A DNA stretch of 44,873 nt from Jiella mangrovi (lineage in GTDB: Bacteria; Pseudomonadota; Alphaproteobacteria; Rhizobiales; Rhizobiaceae). The position numbers and the translations under genes were made by a program. The notes under the pieces are model-generated. The model made no database searches. It was not told the origin of the DNA and worked only from the letters and a program-made list of their open reading frames with translations. Shown here in pieces: positions 31,962 through 40,029 of this stretch. Position 1 is the stretch's first letter, and each line of letters starts with the position of its first letter. The stretch is taken from positions 1 through 44,873 of the forward strand of contig NZ_JAGJCF010000026.1 in the NCBI RefSeq assembly GCF_017815135.1, in the 5' to 3' direction.

Positions 31962-33169
31962 GATCGCCCCCAGGCCTGTTTGATCAGACCGAAAATCTCC
32001 GCATTCGCCGCATCGACGGCGTCGAGCGCCCGCCTCAGCGTATCGCGATTCATCGTACCGCGCTCGATCTCGTAAAGCGATTTCTTCTCGAGCCCGGCAT
32101 TGGCGATGGCCGTCGTCTCGAGGACCGGGGTGACGCAGACATGCTCGCCGAACAGGGTGCGCAAAAGCGTCGCCACATTCACCTGCGGCAGGTCATGCGG
32201 ATTGTGCCGTGTGAGAAGATAGCGGAAGAAGTCCTGCCGGATTGTGCCGCCGGCACCCTCGATGACGGAGAGGAGATCGCTGGTCATCGCCAGGAACTGG
32301 TTCATCGAGGCGACGTCGAGCATCGCCGGATGAATGGTGACGACGATGCTGGTCGAGGCATAGAGCGCCGAGAGCGTCAGATAGCCGAGCTGGGGCGGGG
32401 CGTCGATGAGGACGACGTCATAGCGGTCGTCGACCGAGCGCAGCGCTGCCTTCAGCCGCCGGAAGAACATCTGATCGCCGCGCGAGCGCCCCTCGACGAT
32501 GGCACGCGGCGTGTCGTGCTCGAACTCCATCAGTTCCAGATTGCCAGGCACGAGATCGAGACCGGGGAAATAGGTCTCGGTGATCACCTCGCTCAAGTCC
32601 AACGTGTCCTCGTAGCGGATCACCGGGTAAAGCGTCTTGTCAGCCGGCACGTCGAATTCGGGCTGAATGCCGAACATCGAGGTGAGGGAGGCCTGGGGAT
32701 CGAGATCGACGACGAGGACGCGAAGCCCCTGGAAGGCGAGATAGTGGGCAAGGTGGATCGAGGTCGTCGTCTTGGCCGAGCCGCCCTTGAAATTGGCCAC
32801 CGCCAGAACCTGCAGGTGGTCGCCCTCGCGCCGTCCGGGAAGGAACTTGTGGGCCTGGTTCGGCCGCTTCTCGGCGAGGTGACGCCGCAGACCGTTGACC
32901 TGGGCGAGGGTGTAGAGCTTGCGGCCATTGTCGAGCTGGGTCGGCGTCACCGCTTCGCCGTCGATCGCCATCTGCCGGACCGTCGATTCCCCGATGTTCA
33001 GAAGGTCGGCGACCTCCCGGCTGGTGAAGCTGCGCAGCGACTTGCGCGCTTCGGGCGGAAACAGGCTCTGGCGCATGGCATGGAGCTGCCGCGACAGGAT
33101 GTCGGAATGACGGGCGATGACGGCAGCGGCATCTTTGCCGCCCGCAGGATTTTCAGCACTCGCGGTCAA
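31958..33169 (-). CDS. repA: Plasmid partitioning protein RepA (ParA family), TTG start
   Basis: A 403-residue ParA-type ATPase of the repABC class: an N-terminal helix-turn-helix region (about 45-95, SREVADLLNIGESTVRQMA) and the deviant Walker motif FKGGSAKTTTS near 130-140, then LVVDLDPQASLTSMFG and VLIDAPPQLGYLT. The TTG start at 33169 is supported by AGGAGACGCC directly upstream, whereas the first internal ATG would remove conserved N-terminal sequence. TTG use fits the need for low expression. RepA-RepB pairs also repress their own promoter, presumably in the 33.2-33.5 kb gap. Confidence 0.95.
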   Translation of the reverse strand: MTASAENPAGGKDAAAVIARHSDILSRQLHAMRQSLFPPEARKSLRSFTSREVADLLNIGESTVRQMAIDGEAVTPTQLDNGRKLYTLAQVNGLRRHLAEKRPNQAHKFLPGRREGDHLQVLAVANFKGGSAKTTTSIHLAHYLAFQGLRVLVVDLDPQASLTSMFGIQPEFDVPADKTLYPVIRYEDTLDLSEVITETYFPGLDLVPGNLELMEFEHDTPRAIVEGRSRGDQMFFRRLKAALRSVDDRYDVVLIDAPPQLGYLTLSALYASTSIVVTIHPAMLDVASMNQFLAMTSDLLSVIEGAGGTIRQDFFRYLLTRHNPHDLPQVNVATLLRTLFGEHVCVTPVLETTAIANAGLEKKSLYEIERGTMNRDTLRRALDAVDAANAEIFGLIKQAWGRS

Positions 33170-33515
33170 GGCGTCTCCTGACGGAAAAACTTCGTTTAGC
33201 AGGTCTATAGCGTCAGCTTCGCGATACCGCTAGGCTTTAGCACAGACTCAGCCGAGTCGCGTTCAGTTTCGGACAGGATAGGTCGAAAAGCGCGATGAGG
33301 CAGGGGCAACGACGCGATCCGCATCCTTCGGGACGGGGAAAGATTTGAGCCGCCCAAGCCGCAATGCGGTGGCGCCGGGCGGAACGGGCTCAGACCCTGG
33401 ATCATGTCGTTTGAAGCCGGGCCGGATGCTCGGCGGCTCGATCGGACCATGCCGGCGGCGACCGCCGCCGGATGAAGAGGGCGCCGTCAGGGCGTGAAAC
33501 GAAAACGAAGGAGAC
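33170..33515. promoter_or_regulatory. Control region between repA and the rep leader
   Basis: About 345 bases between divergent genes, expected to carry the repAB promoter and the rep promoter. I see only a weak inverted repeat, GACTC-AGCC-GAGTC (33245-33258), and no iterons. Confidence 0.45.
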
Positions 33516-33605
33516 GTGAACGGCAAAAGAAAAGGCCCCGAAGCGGGAGCCGCGGAGCCTGTTCTGGATATCTTGGTCGAATTCAGACTTAGCCTCCTTC
33601 GCTGA
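33516..33605 (+). CDS. Possible 29-residue leader peptide upstream of rep
   Basis: GTG at 33516 preceded by the strong ribosome site AAGGAGAC opens a 29-codon frame, beginning VNGKRKGPEAG and ending LSLLR before TGA at 33605, 64 bases before the rep ATG. The frame runs through the whole antisense RNA locus on the other strand. Leader peptides whose translation opens the rep ribosome site and is blocked by a counter-transcribed RNA are known in other plasmid groups (IncFII tap, IncB/IncIalpha repY), so such a role is plausible here. It could also be a chance frame. Confidence 0.45.
   Translation: MNGKRKGPEAGAAEPVLDILVEFRLSLLR
33525..33560 (-). terminator. Terminator of the antisense RNA
   Basis: On the minus strand AGGCTCC (33560-33554) pairs with GGGGCCT (33539-33533, one G-U pair), then TTTTCTTTT. 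A typical intrinsic terminator. Confidence 0.75.
33525..33580 (-). ncRNA. Probable counter-transcribed RNA controlling rep
   Basis: On the minus strand a promoter-like pair (TTGACG at 33614-33609, 16 bases, CTAAGT at 33592-33587) would start a transcript near 33580. It would run about 56 nt and end in a hairpin plus TTTTCTTTT at about 33525. The RNA is exactly complementary to the untranslated leader of the divergent rep mRNA. repABC plasmids encode an antisense RNA of similar size with a strong terminator opposite the repC leader, so copy-number control is the natural inference. No transcript data; start is approximate. Confidence 0.65.
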
Positions 33606-33669
33606 CATCGTCAACTGAAATCGCGGTTTCCCGCCACGGCGTTGCTTTGCCTCGCGCAAGGAAGAGACG

Positions 33670-34506
33670 ATGGCGGAAGAACAATTCTGTGCGCCGCAAG
33701 GCGTGCCAATGCCCACCCATGCCTCGGACACGGGGGAGGGGGCGGGAACGGATCTGTTTGCCTGGACACCCAAGGAAGTGGCGGCCCCGCACCCGACCTT
33801 CACGGCGCGTGCAGCGATCTGGCGCGATCAGCGCGCCGGTCTGATCTCGCTCGCGGAGGCACAGCGCCGGTCCGCCGCGATTGGCGCGGCGCCGACGCAG
33901 CCCGTGGCGAGGACAGAGGGCGCGCGGGGCAAAAGCCGCCCGCCGGTCGCCCGGCCGCGCCATCAGCGCCCGTCGCCGAATGAAAGCCGCCAATATGCCC
34001 AGCCGATGGCGACGACCGCGGCCCGCGACGATCGCCTGACACCCAACGCCAAGGCCTTCCTCCAGGTGCTGCGCGCCCGCTGCGGGAAGGGGAGGGAGAC
34101 GACGATCACCAAGGGCACGGCCGGAAACATCATGGCCCGCTCGACGCGCACGATAAGGCGCTACCTGATCGATCTCGTGCGCTTCGGCTATGTCGAACTC
34201 GAAACGCTTCGCAATTCGCGCGGCATGCATCTCGGCCTGATCGTCAGGATCACCGATCAGGTGGCGCCGTTCTTCGAGGAGGCGAGGGGGCTGGCGAAGT
34301 GGCTCGCGACGACGCCGAGGGTAATGTTCGAACCCTTCAAGGGCGTTCTTCAGTCAAGAAACAAGGGGGTGACACTTCTGTCATCCAAAAACCAAAACCA
34401 AAACATGAACACCTCCGCTCCGCTAGAAATAGCGGACACGGGCCGACAAGCGGCCCCTGAAAGGCTCTTGAGAAAGGACTGGGCGAAAGGCGTGCCCCGA
34501 TCCTGA
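33670..34506 (+). CDS. Winged-helix Rep-like protein, putative replication initiator
   Basis: A 278-residue protein divergent from repAB. The first 110 residues are polar and low in order. The middle (about 118-195) has a predicted winged helix: LTPNAKAFLQVLRARCGKG, then TKGTAGNIMARSTRTIRRYL as recognition region and YVELETLRNSRG as wing. The C-terminal tail is Asn/Gln-rich (SKNQNQNMNTS). It is shorter than RepC (about 400 residues) and I do not see the RepC sequence signature. Position across a regulated leader with antisense RNA argues that it is the replication initiator of this replicon. Start ATG 33670 follows GGAAGAG. A DNA-binding copy-control regulator is the alternative. Confidence 0.65.
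   Translation: MAEEQFCAPQGVPMPTHASDTGEGAGTDLFAWTPKEVAAPHPTFTARAAIWRDQRAGLISLAEAQRRSAAIGAAPTQPVARTEGARGKSRPPVARPRHQRPSPNESRQYAQPMATTAARDDRLTPNAKAFLQVLRARCGKGRETTITKGTAGNIMARSTRTIRRYLIDLVRFGYVELETLRNSRGMHLGLIVRITDQVAPFFEEARGLAKWLATTPRVMFEPFKGVLQSRNKGVTLLSSKNQNQNMNTSAPLEIADTGRQAAPERLLRKDWAKGVPRS
34360..34410 (+). other. AT-rich, short-repeat stretch inside rep (possible origin)
   Basis: Near the 3' end of the rep-like gene, A-rich units (CCAAAAA, CCAAAA, CCAAAA) follow TGACA-CTTC-TGTCA (inverted 5-base arms) in otherwise GC-rich DNA. In repABC plasmids the origin lies in an AT-rich segment within repC, so an origin here is conceivable. Evidence is compositional only. Confidence 0.3.
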
Positions 34507-34644
34507 GATCGTCCAGCGGCCTTTGCCGGCAATTCCTGGCTTTCACATGTCGCCTGCCAGACAGGGACGGTTTCGCATCTTCGGGCGAAGGCTGGGGCAT
34601 ATGGCACACGCGGCTCTTGCGAGTACAAAAAACGCACCTGCCGG

Positions 34645-35352
34645 TCAAAGGTGGCGCATATTGTGGCGGACCAGGAGCTCGATGATAAGATCGCGGGCTT
34701 TCACCTTGTGCGCCTGGGCCGCATCGCTGGCACGGCGGGCATCGCCGGCACGCAGGGCGTCGATGATCGCCTGATGCTCGCCGAGCGAGTGGAAGGGCTT
34801 GGGGCGCAGCCCCAGTGTGACGCGGCGTGCCCGATAGGACTGGTCGATGTTGATCGTCGCGATCCTTTCCAGGCGCCCGTTGCCCGCGCCGGCAACGAGC
34901 GCTGCGTGAAAGCGCCCGTCATGATCGGCCCAGGCCAAAAGATCGTCCTTTGCGAGCGCTGCGCCGAGTTGCCGATTGAGAAGGTCGAGGGACGCGCAGA
35001 CGCGTTCACGCGTCGACGGCGGCATGACCGCGATCAGTTGCGCCGCCATGCCCTCCACGGCGATGATGACATCGTAGACCTCGCGCATGTCGTCCGGTGA
35101 CAGCGCGACGATGACGACGCCGCGCTTGGCCCGCAATTCGACCATGCCTTCGGCCTGCAGCTGGATGATCGCCTGGTGAACGGGAGTCCGGCTCATGCCG
35201 AGCCGCTGCGCGATCTCCAGCTCCGAGCCCTGAAAGCCGGGCGGGAAGAAGCCGTCGCGAATGGCGTCCTTGATCGCCGAATAGGCCGCCCCGACCAGGG
35301 TCGGCTGACGCGCGGCCACGCTGCTGTCATACAGCAACCGTTTGCTCGTCAT
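34645..35352 (-). CDS. GntR-family regulator, FCD type
   Basis: A 235-residue regulator. The winged helix (about 20-80) has GSELEIAQRLGMSRTPVHQAIIQLQAEGMVEL (in part). The all-helical FCD effector domain (about 90-225) shows metal-site residues D-x3-H in DHDGRFHAAL and the later H in LGEHQAIIDAL and AHKVKARDL. FCD regulators respond to organic acids. It is divergent from the TctC gene, so it very probably controls the tartrate module. ATG 35352 is used; an in-frame start 50 codons upstream lies in the regulatory region. Confidence 0.92.
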   Translation of the reverse strand: MTSKRLLYDSSVAARQPTLVGAAYSAIKDAIRDGFFPPGFQGSELEIAQRLGMSRTPVHQAIIQLQAEGMVELRAKRGVVIVALSPDDMREVYDVIIAVEGMAAQLIAVMPPSTRERVCASLDLLNRQLGAALAKDDLLAWADHDGRFHAALVAGAGNGRLERIATINIDQSYRARRVTLGLRPKPFHSLGEHQAIIDALRAGDARRASDAAQAHKVKARDLIIELLVRHNMRHL

Positions 35353-35413
35353 GCAATCTCGTCCTCCCGGGAACGGACAGTAGCCTTCGTATCCATACCC
35401 TACAAGGCATCCT

Positions 35414-35456
35414 TGCATTCCCTGATGCATGGAACAACGAATGCATTGTTGACAAC
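35414..35456. promoter_or_regulatory. Symmetric elements between gntR and tctC
   Basis: TGCATTC (35414-35420) and GAATGCA (35439-35445) form an inverted repeat around a central ATGCAT, followed by GTTG-A-CAAC (35448-35456). All lie between the divergent starts at 35352 and 35556, where the FCD-type GntR protein would be expected to bind. Confidence 0.45.
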
Positions 35457-35555
35457 CCGCACCGCTTCGGTCCTGATGCGGAAACGGGTCGCCCGGGCGC
35501 ACTTTGGAGGAAGTGCCCCTTTCAACGGGTGGTCGCGTGTCAGGGAGAACAATTC

Positions 35556-36512
35556 ATGCGCATCAGTTCGCTTTTCACGAGCGTCGTTCTGGCCGCCGGT
35601 CTTTTCACCGCCGCCGCCAGCGCTCAGGACTATCCGACGAAACCGGTCAACTACATCATCCCGTTCAATGCGGGCGGTGAATCAGACGTGGCGGCGCGGT
35701 TGCAGCAGCCGGTCTGGGAAAAGCTCACCGGCCAGCCCATGGTCATCCAGTATGTAACCGGCGCGGGCGGCGCGCAGGCCTGGTCGCAGCTGAACGGCAT
35801 GGAAGGCGACGGCTATACGATCATGGGCACCAACCTGCCCCACATCATCCTGCAGCCCATGGCCCAGGACGTCGGCTACAAGACCGACGACATCGCCAAT
35901 GTCTACTTCTTCCAGTATACGCCCGATGCGATCATCGTTCCCAAGGACAGCCAGTTCAAGACGCTGAAGGATCTCGTCGACTATGCCAAGGCCAATCCCG
36001 GCCTGGTGACGTTCTCCGGCTCCGGCACCAATTCGGCGAACGACGTCGCGCAGACCAAGTTCGACAAGCTCGCCGGCGTCACCACCACCTATATTCCGTT
36101 CTCTGGCACCAGCCCGGCAACGGCCGCGGTTCTCGGCAGCCAGGTTCTGGCGGGCTTCAGCTACACGACCGCCGCGATCTCGCAGGGCGACGCCGTGCGG
36201 GTGCTGGCGGTTGCCGCCGACGAGCGGGTTCCGAGCTTCCCCGACGTTCCGACCTTCAAGGAGCTCGGCTACGACATGGTGGGCGGCGCCTATCGCGGCG
36301 TCGCGGTGCCCAAGTCGACTCCTGAGGACGTTCGCAAGGCGGTGTCCGACCGGCTCGACGCGGTGAACAAGGATCCGGACTTCATCAAGAAGATGGAGGA
36401 TGGCGGCTTCGTCGTGATCAACGTGCCTTACGCCGACGTGCCGAAGTTCATGGCCGAGCGCGAGAAAGACTACCAGGCGACCGCCAAGCTGATGGGCATC
36501 GCCCAGAAATAG
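35556..36512 (+). CDS. tctC: TTT-family substrate-binding protein TctC (Bug family)
   Basis: A 318-residue periplasmic receptor with a Sec signal peptide (about 1-24, ending AAASA). The Bug-family hallmarks are YPTKPVNYIIPFNAGGESDVAAR (in part), the first ligand loop, and VTFSGSGTNSANDVAQTKF, the second. VLAVAADERVPSFPDVPTFKELG is also typical. ATG 35556 follows GGGAGAA. It delivers a carboxylate to the TctAB membrane complex; the downstream tartrate enzymes make a tartrate isomer the likely cargo. Confidence 0.93.
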   Translation: MRISSLFTSVVLAAGLFTAAASAQDYPTKPVNYIIPFNAGGESDVAARLQQPVWEKLTGQPMVIQYVTGAGGAQAWSQLNGMEGDGYTIMGTNLPHIILQPMAQDVGYKTDDIANVYFFQYTPDAIIVPKDSQFKTLKDLVDYAKANPGLVTFSGSGTNSANDVAQTKFDKLAGVTTTYIPFSGTSPATAAVLGSQVLAGFSYTTAAISQGDAVRVLAVAADERVPSFPDVPTFKELGYDMVGGAYRGVAVPKSTPEDVRKAVSDRLDAVNKDPDFIKKMEDGGFVVINVPYADVPKFMAEREKDYQATAKLMGIAQK

Positions 36513-36595
36513 CCTTCACCCGATCTCGTCGGGCGGGAGCTTCGACACCGGAGCCTCCGCCCGTGTGATGCCCGCGACCCATCGAGGCCTTCGCA

Positions 36596-38140
36596 ATGGA
36601 CAAGCTCGGCTATCTGGCAGAGGCGCTGACGCCGATCAACATGATGCTCGCCGCCGTCGGCGTGCTGGCCGGTATCGTCATCGGCGCGCTTCCCGGCCTC
36701 TCCGCCACGATGGCGGTGGCGGTGCTGGTGCCCTTTACCTTCACCATGGATCCCGCTTCCGGCCTGATCGTGCTCGGAGCCATCTATACGGGCGCGATCT
36801 ACGGGGGCTCCTATTCTGCGATCCTCGTCAACACGCCGGGAACGCCCTCCGCCATCGCAACGACCTTCGACGGCTTCCCGATGGCCAAGCGCGGCGATGG
36901 CGCGCTGGCGGTCACGCTGTCGACCATCGCCTCCGTCACCGGCGGCCTCGTCGGCGCGCTGTTCCTGATGTTCCTGGCGCCGCCCCTGGCGCGCATCGCC
37001 CTCGCCTTCGGGCCGCCGGAATATTTCTGGCTGGCGGTCTTCGGGCTGACACTGATCTCCGCGCTGTCCGTCGGCAATCTCATGAAGGGGCTGATCGGCG
37101 CCTGTTTCGGGCTGATCCTCTCCATGGTCGGTGTCGCGGTCATCGGCGCCGACGTCCGCTTCACCATGGGCAGCCACGTCCTCCTCGGCGGCATCGACAT
37201 CGTCGCCGGCCTGATCGGGCTCTACTGCATTCCGGTGCTGATCGATCTGATCGCCACCAAGGACCCCCACCTTCGCGTGGAGGGGGCGCAGACGGGCTTC
37301 AGGCTGAAGGAAGCCTTCCGGCTGGTCATGGGCGACAAGGTCAATCTCCTGCGCTCTTCCGTCATCGGCACGCTCGTCGGGATCCTGCCGGGCGCCGGTG
37401 GATCGGTGGCAAGCCTCGTGTCCTATTCCGAAGCGAGACGTTCCTCGAAGACGCCGGAGCGCTTCGGCACGGGCCACCCGGGCGGTATCATCGCCACGGA
37501 ATCGGCCAATAACGCGACCGTCGGCGGTGGCTTCATTCCAACCCTCGTCCTCGGCATTCCCGGCACCCCGCCGGATGCCGTCATTCTGGGCGCCCTTCTC
37601 GTCCAGGGCATCAAGATCGGCCCGGCGCTCTTCACCGCGCAAAGCCAGATCGTCTACACCTTCATCTTCGGCCTGATCATCGGCACGATCCTGATGCTGC
37701 CGATCGGCCTGATGGTCGGCCGCTACGCCTATCAGAGCATCATCTCCATTCCGAAGGCCGCTCTCGTCCCGACCATCGCCTTTTTGACCGTGATCGGCTC
37801 CTTCGCGATCCACAACAACCTCAACGACACCGCCGTCATGATCGGCCTCGGCGTCGTCGGCTGGGTGCTGAACCGTGCCGGCTACGCCCCTTCGCCGATC
37901 GTCCTCGGCCTCGTCCTCGGGCAGATCGCCGAGCAGGGCTTCGTCCAGAGCTATCTGATCGGCAATGCCCAGCAGAACGTCCTCGGGATGTTCTTCGGAC
38001 GGCCGATTTCGCTGGTGATCATCGTCTTCTCGGCACTGACGCTTTTCTACCCCCTCATCGCCAAGGCGATCGGCGCAGCACGGGCGAGACGGTCCCAAAC
38101 CGACATCATGGTGGAGAGCGGCGATGGCAGATCGCGTTGA
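36596..38140 (+). CDS. tctA: TTT-family large membrane subunit TctA
   Basis: A 514-residue protein with about 12 membrane helices. The family motif GALPGLSATMAVAVLVPFTF (near 30-50) and its second copy LPGAGGSVASLVSYSEARR (near 265-283) are both seen, plus NTPGTPSAIATTFDG and the LGIPGTPPDAVILGAL block. The start is 83 bases after tctC. Order C-A-B differs from the classic C-B-A order but is common in alphaproteobacteria. It overlaps tctB by 17 bases. Confidence 0.95.
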   Translation: MDKLGYLAEALTPINMMLAAVGVLAGIVIGALPGLSATMAVAVLVPFTFTMDPASGLIVLGAIYTGAIYGGSYSAILVNTPGTPSAIATTFDGFPMAKRGDGALAVTLSTIASVTGGLVGALFLMFLAPPLARIALAFGPPEYFWLAVFGLTLISALSVGNLMKGLIGACFGLILSMVGVAVIGADVRFTMGSHVLLGGIDIVAGLIGLYCIPVLIDLIATKDPHLRVEGAQTGFRLKEAFRLVMGDKVNLLRSSVIGTLVGILPGAGGSVASLVSYSEARRSSKTPERFGTGHPGGIIATESANNATVGGGFIPTLVLGIPGTPPDAVILGALLVQGIKIGPALFTAQSQIVYTFIFGLIIGTILMLPIGLMVGRYAYQSIISIPKAALVPTIAFLTVIGSFAIHNNLNDTAVMIGLGVVGWVLNRAGYAPSPIVLGLVLGQIAEQGFVQSYLIGNAQQNVLGMFFGRPISLVIIVFSALTLFYPLIAKAIGAARARRSQTDIMVESGDGRSR

Positions 38141-38648
38141 AACGGCGAAAGGACGGGCGATGAAGCTGCATGATCCTTCCGGGACGCTGGTCGCCGTCGG
38201 CTTCGTCGCCTTCGGAGCGCTGCTGATCAGCTCGACCGGGACGATGTCGCCACTCGGCTCGGTGTTTCCGATCACGATTTCGGTGGCGATGATCGTCTTT
38301 TCGCTGATCCTGATCGCGCGCAACCTGTTCATCGGGATGCGTCAGGCGCAAGCGGCCGACATGCCGGAAGCGGGTGCCGGGGCAGAAGCGGAGACACCCG
38401 GCTCCATGGCGAGACGGATCGCCTTCCTGATCCTGATCGCAGCCTGGGTGGCGCTCATTCCGGTGCTTGGCTTCTTCGTCGCCAGCGTCCTCGGCTTCTT
38501 CTCCATCATGGCCGTTGCCACACACGAGCGGCTGCCGGCCAAGGAGATCGTCGTCCTTCTGGTGATCGGGCTCGCAATCCTCACCGGTTTCTATCTCCTG
38601 ATGGCCGACGTCCTTTTGATCCCGATGCCGCGCGGCCTGTTCTTCTGA
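38124..38648 (+). CDS. tctB: TTT-family small membrane subunit TctB
   Basis: A 174-residue protein with four hydrophobic helices (about 22-42, 50-70, 95-120, 140-165) of the TctB type. Starts at ATG 38124 inside the end of tctA, or at 38160, which would remove a short polar lead. Its function within the complex is structural; loss normally abolishes uptake. Confidence 0.88.
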   Translation: MADRVETAKGRAMKLHDPSGTLVAVGFVAFGALLISSTGTMSPLGSVFPITISVAMIVFSLILIARNLFIGMRQAQAADMPEAGAGAEAETPGSMARRIAFLILIAAWVALIPVLGFFVASVLGFFSIMAVATHERLPAKEIVVLLVIGLAILTGFYLLMADVLLIPMPRGLFF

Positions 38649-38709
38649 CCCTCCGAAGCCGCGCCTCGGCGCGCGGTTTCGGGCCGACCGACCTGCGGAG
38701 TAATCATCG

Positions 38710-39783
38710 ATGCACAAGACGAACGCCTTCAAGATCGCGACCATTCCCGGTGACGGGATCGGCCGCGAGGTCGTGCCGGAGGGCATGCGCGTCCTCGAGG
38801 CCGTCGGCCGCAAGTTCGACATCGCCTTCCAGTTCGACGAGGTCGACTGGAGCTGCGACGTCTTCAAGAAGACCGGCAAGATGATGCCCGACGACGGGCT
38901 GGAGCGTTTCAAGCAGCACGATGCGGTGTTTCTCGGCGCCGTCGGCTGGCCGGACGTGCCCGATCACGTCTCGCTCTGGGGCCTGCTCATCCCGATCCGG
39001 CGAACCTTCCATCAATATGTCAATCTGCGCCCCTGCCGCCTGCTCAAGGGGACAACCAGCCCGCTTGCAGGACGCGGCCGGGCCGACATCGACTTTTACG
39101 TGGTGCGCGAAAATGTCGAGGGCGAGTATTCGGAGGCCGGCGGCAGGCTCTATCGCGGCATGGAGGACGAGATCGCCATTCAGGAGGCGATCTTCACGCG
39201 GCGCGGGGTCGATCGGGTGATGCGCTACGCCTTCGAACTCGCAAGGACCCGCGAGCGCAAGCGCGTGACCTCGGCGACCAAGTCGAACGGCATCGTCCAC
39301 ACGATGCCGTTCTGGGACGAGCGCTTCAAGGCGGTGAAGGCGGACTATCCGGACATCGAGACGAACCAGTTCCACATCGACATCCTGTGCGCCCATTTCG
39401 TCCAGCACCCGGACTGGTTCGACGTCGTCGTCGGCTCCAACCTCTTCGGCGACATCCTCTCCGATCTCGGGCCCGCCGTCGCCGGCTCGATCGGCATCGC
39501 GCCGTCGGCGAACATCAATCCGGAAGGCGACTTCCCCTCGATGTTCGAGCCGGTGCACGGCTCCGCCCCCGACATCGCCGGACAGGGCATCGCCAATCCG
39601 ATCGGCCAGATCTGGTCGGCGGCGATGATGCTCGACCATCTCGGCCATCCGCAAGCCGCACAGGCGGTGATCGAGGCCATCGAAACGGTGATCGCCGACA
39701 CGGCCTCGCGCACGAAGGACATGGGCGGCAAGGCGAACACGAAGGAATGCGGCGAGGCGATCGCCAGCGTAATCGCGGGCTAG
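38710..39783 (+). CDS. ttuC: Tartrate/D-malate dehydrogenase (isopropylmalate dehydrogenase family)
   Basis: A 357-residue NAD-dependent beta-decarboxylating dehydrogenase. The N-terminus IATIPGDGIGREVVPEG, substrate-site arginines in the PIRRTFHQYVNLRPCR region, YVVRENVEGEYSEAGG, the catalytic lysine region ATKSNG, NLFGDILSDL and EPVHGSAPDIAG are all family hallmarks. The YVVRENVEGEYS and SLWGLLIPIRR features point to the tartrate dehydrogenase/D-malate dehydrogenase branch rather than LeuB. It acts on tartrate, meso-tartrate or D-malate. Together with the TTT transporter and TarD it builds a tartrate catabolic route to central metabolites. Confidence 0.9.
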   Translation: MHKTNAFKIATIPGDGIGREVVPEGMRVLEAVGRKFDIAFQFDEVDWSCDVFKKTGKMMPDDGLERFKQHDAVFLGAVGWPDVPDHVSLWGLLIPIRRTFHQYVNLRPCRLLKGTTSPLAGRGRADIDFYVVRENVEGEYSEAGGRLYRGMEDEIAIQEAIFTRRGVDRVMRYAFELARTRERKRVTSATKSNGIVHTMPFWDERFKAVKADYPDIETNQFHIDILCAHFVQHPDWFDVVVGSNLFGDILSDLGPAVAGSIGIAPSANINPEGDFPSMFEPVHGSAPDIAGQGIANPIGQIWSAAMMLDHLGHPQAAQAVIEAIETVIADTASRTKDMGGKANTKECGEAIASVIAG

Positions 39784-39820
39784 GACATTGCGCCGACTGC
39801 CCGGCTGTGTGGCGCGAGGC

Positions 39821-39994
39821 ACCCCCCTCTGCCCTGCCGGGCATCTCCCCCACAAGGGGGGAGATCGGGCCTGCCCGAATGGCGGAGCGTCTCTCCAACG
39901 GTCTGTCCGTGCAGATCGGCAGGAAGGCTGGCCGAGGCAATGAAAACGTCGATCTCCCCCCTTGTGGGGGAGATGCCGGCAGGCAGAGGGGGGT
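39821..39994. repeat. Long palindromic intergenic element (RIME-like)
   Basis: The left arm (39821-39867) and right arm (39950-39994) are inverted complements over about 45 bases with two single-base indels. Each arm also contains its own hairpin built on CTCCCCC-x-TTGTGGGGGAG. The spacer is about 80 bases. Such CCCCCTCTGCC/GGCAGAGGGGG elements are abundant in Hyphomicrobiales intergenic DNA. It occupies most of the 246-base gap between the dehydrogenase and dehydratase genes and could modulate their shared transcript. Confidence 0.85.
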
Positions 39995-40029
39995 AGACGC
40001 ATTCCCCGCCACTCAGGAAGGCACACCCC

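Noticed and set aside
33670-34506. Annotation as canonical RepC
   Set aside because: Too short, divergent orientation relative to repAB and lacking the RepC sequence pattern I recall.
36470-38332. Long minus-strand frame opposite tctA
   Set aside because: Shadow of tctA; low-complexity charged sequence without ribosome site.
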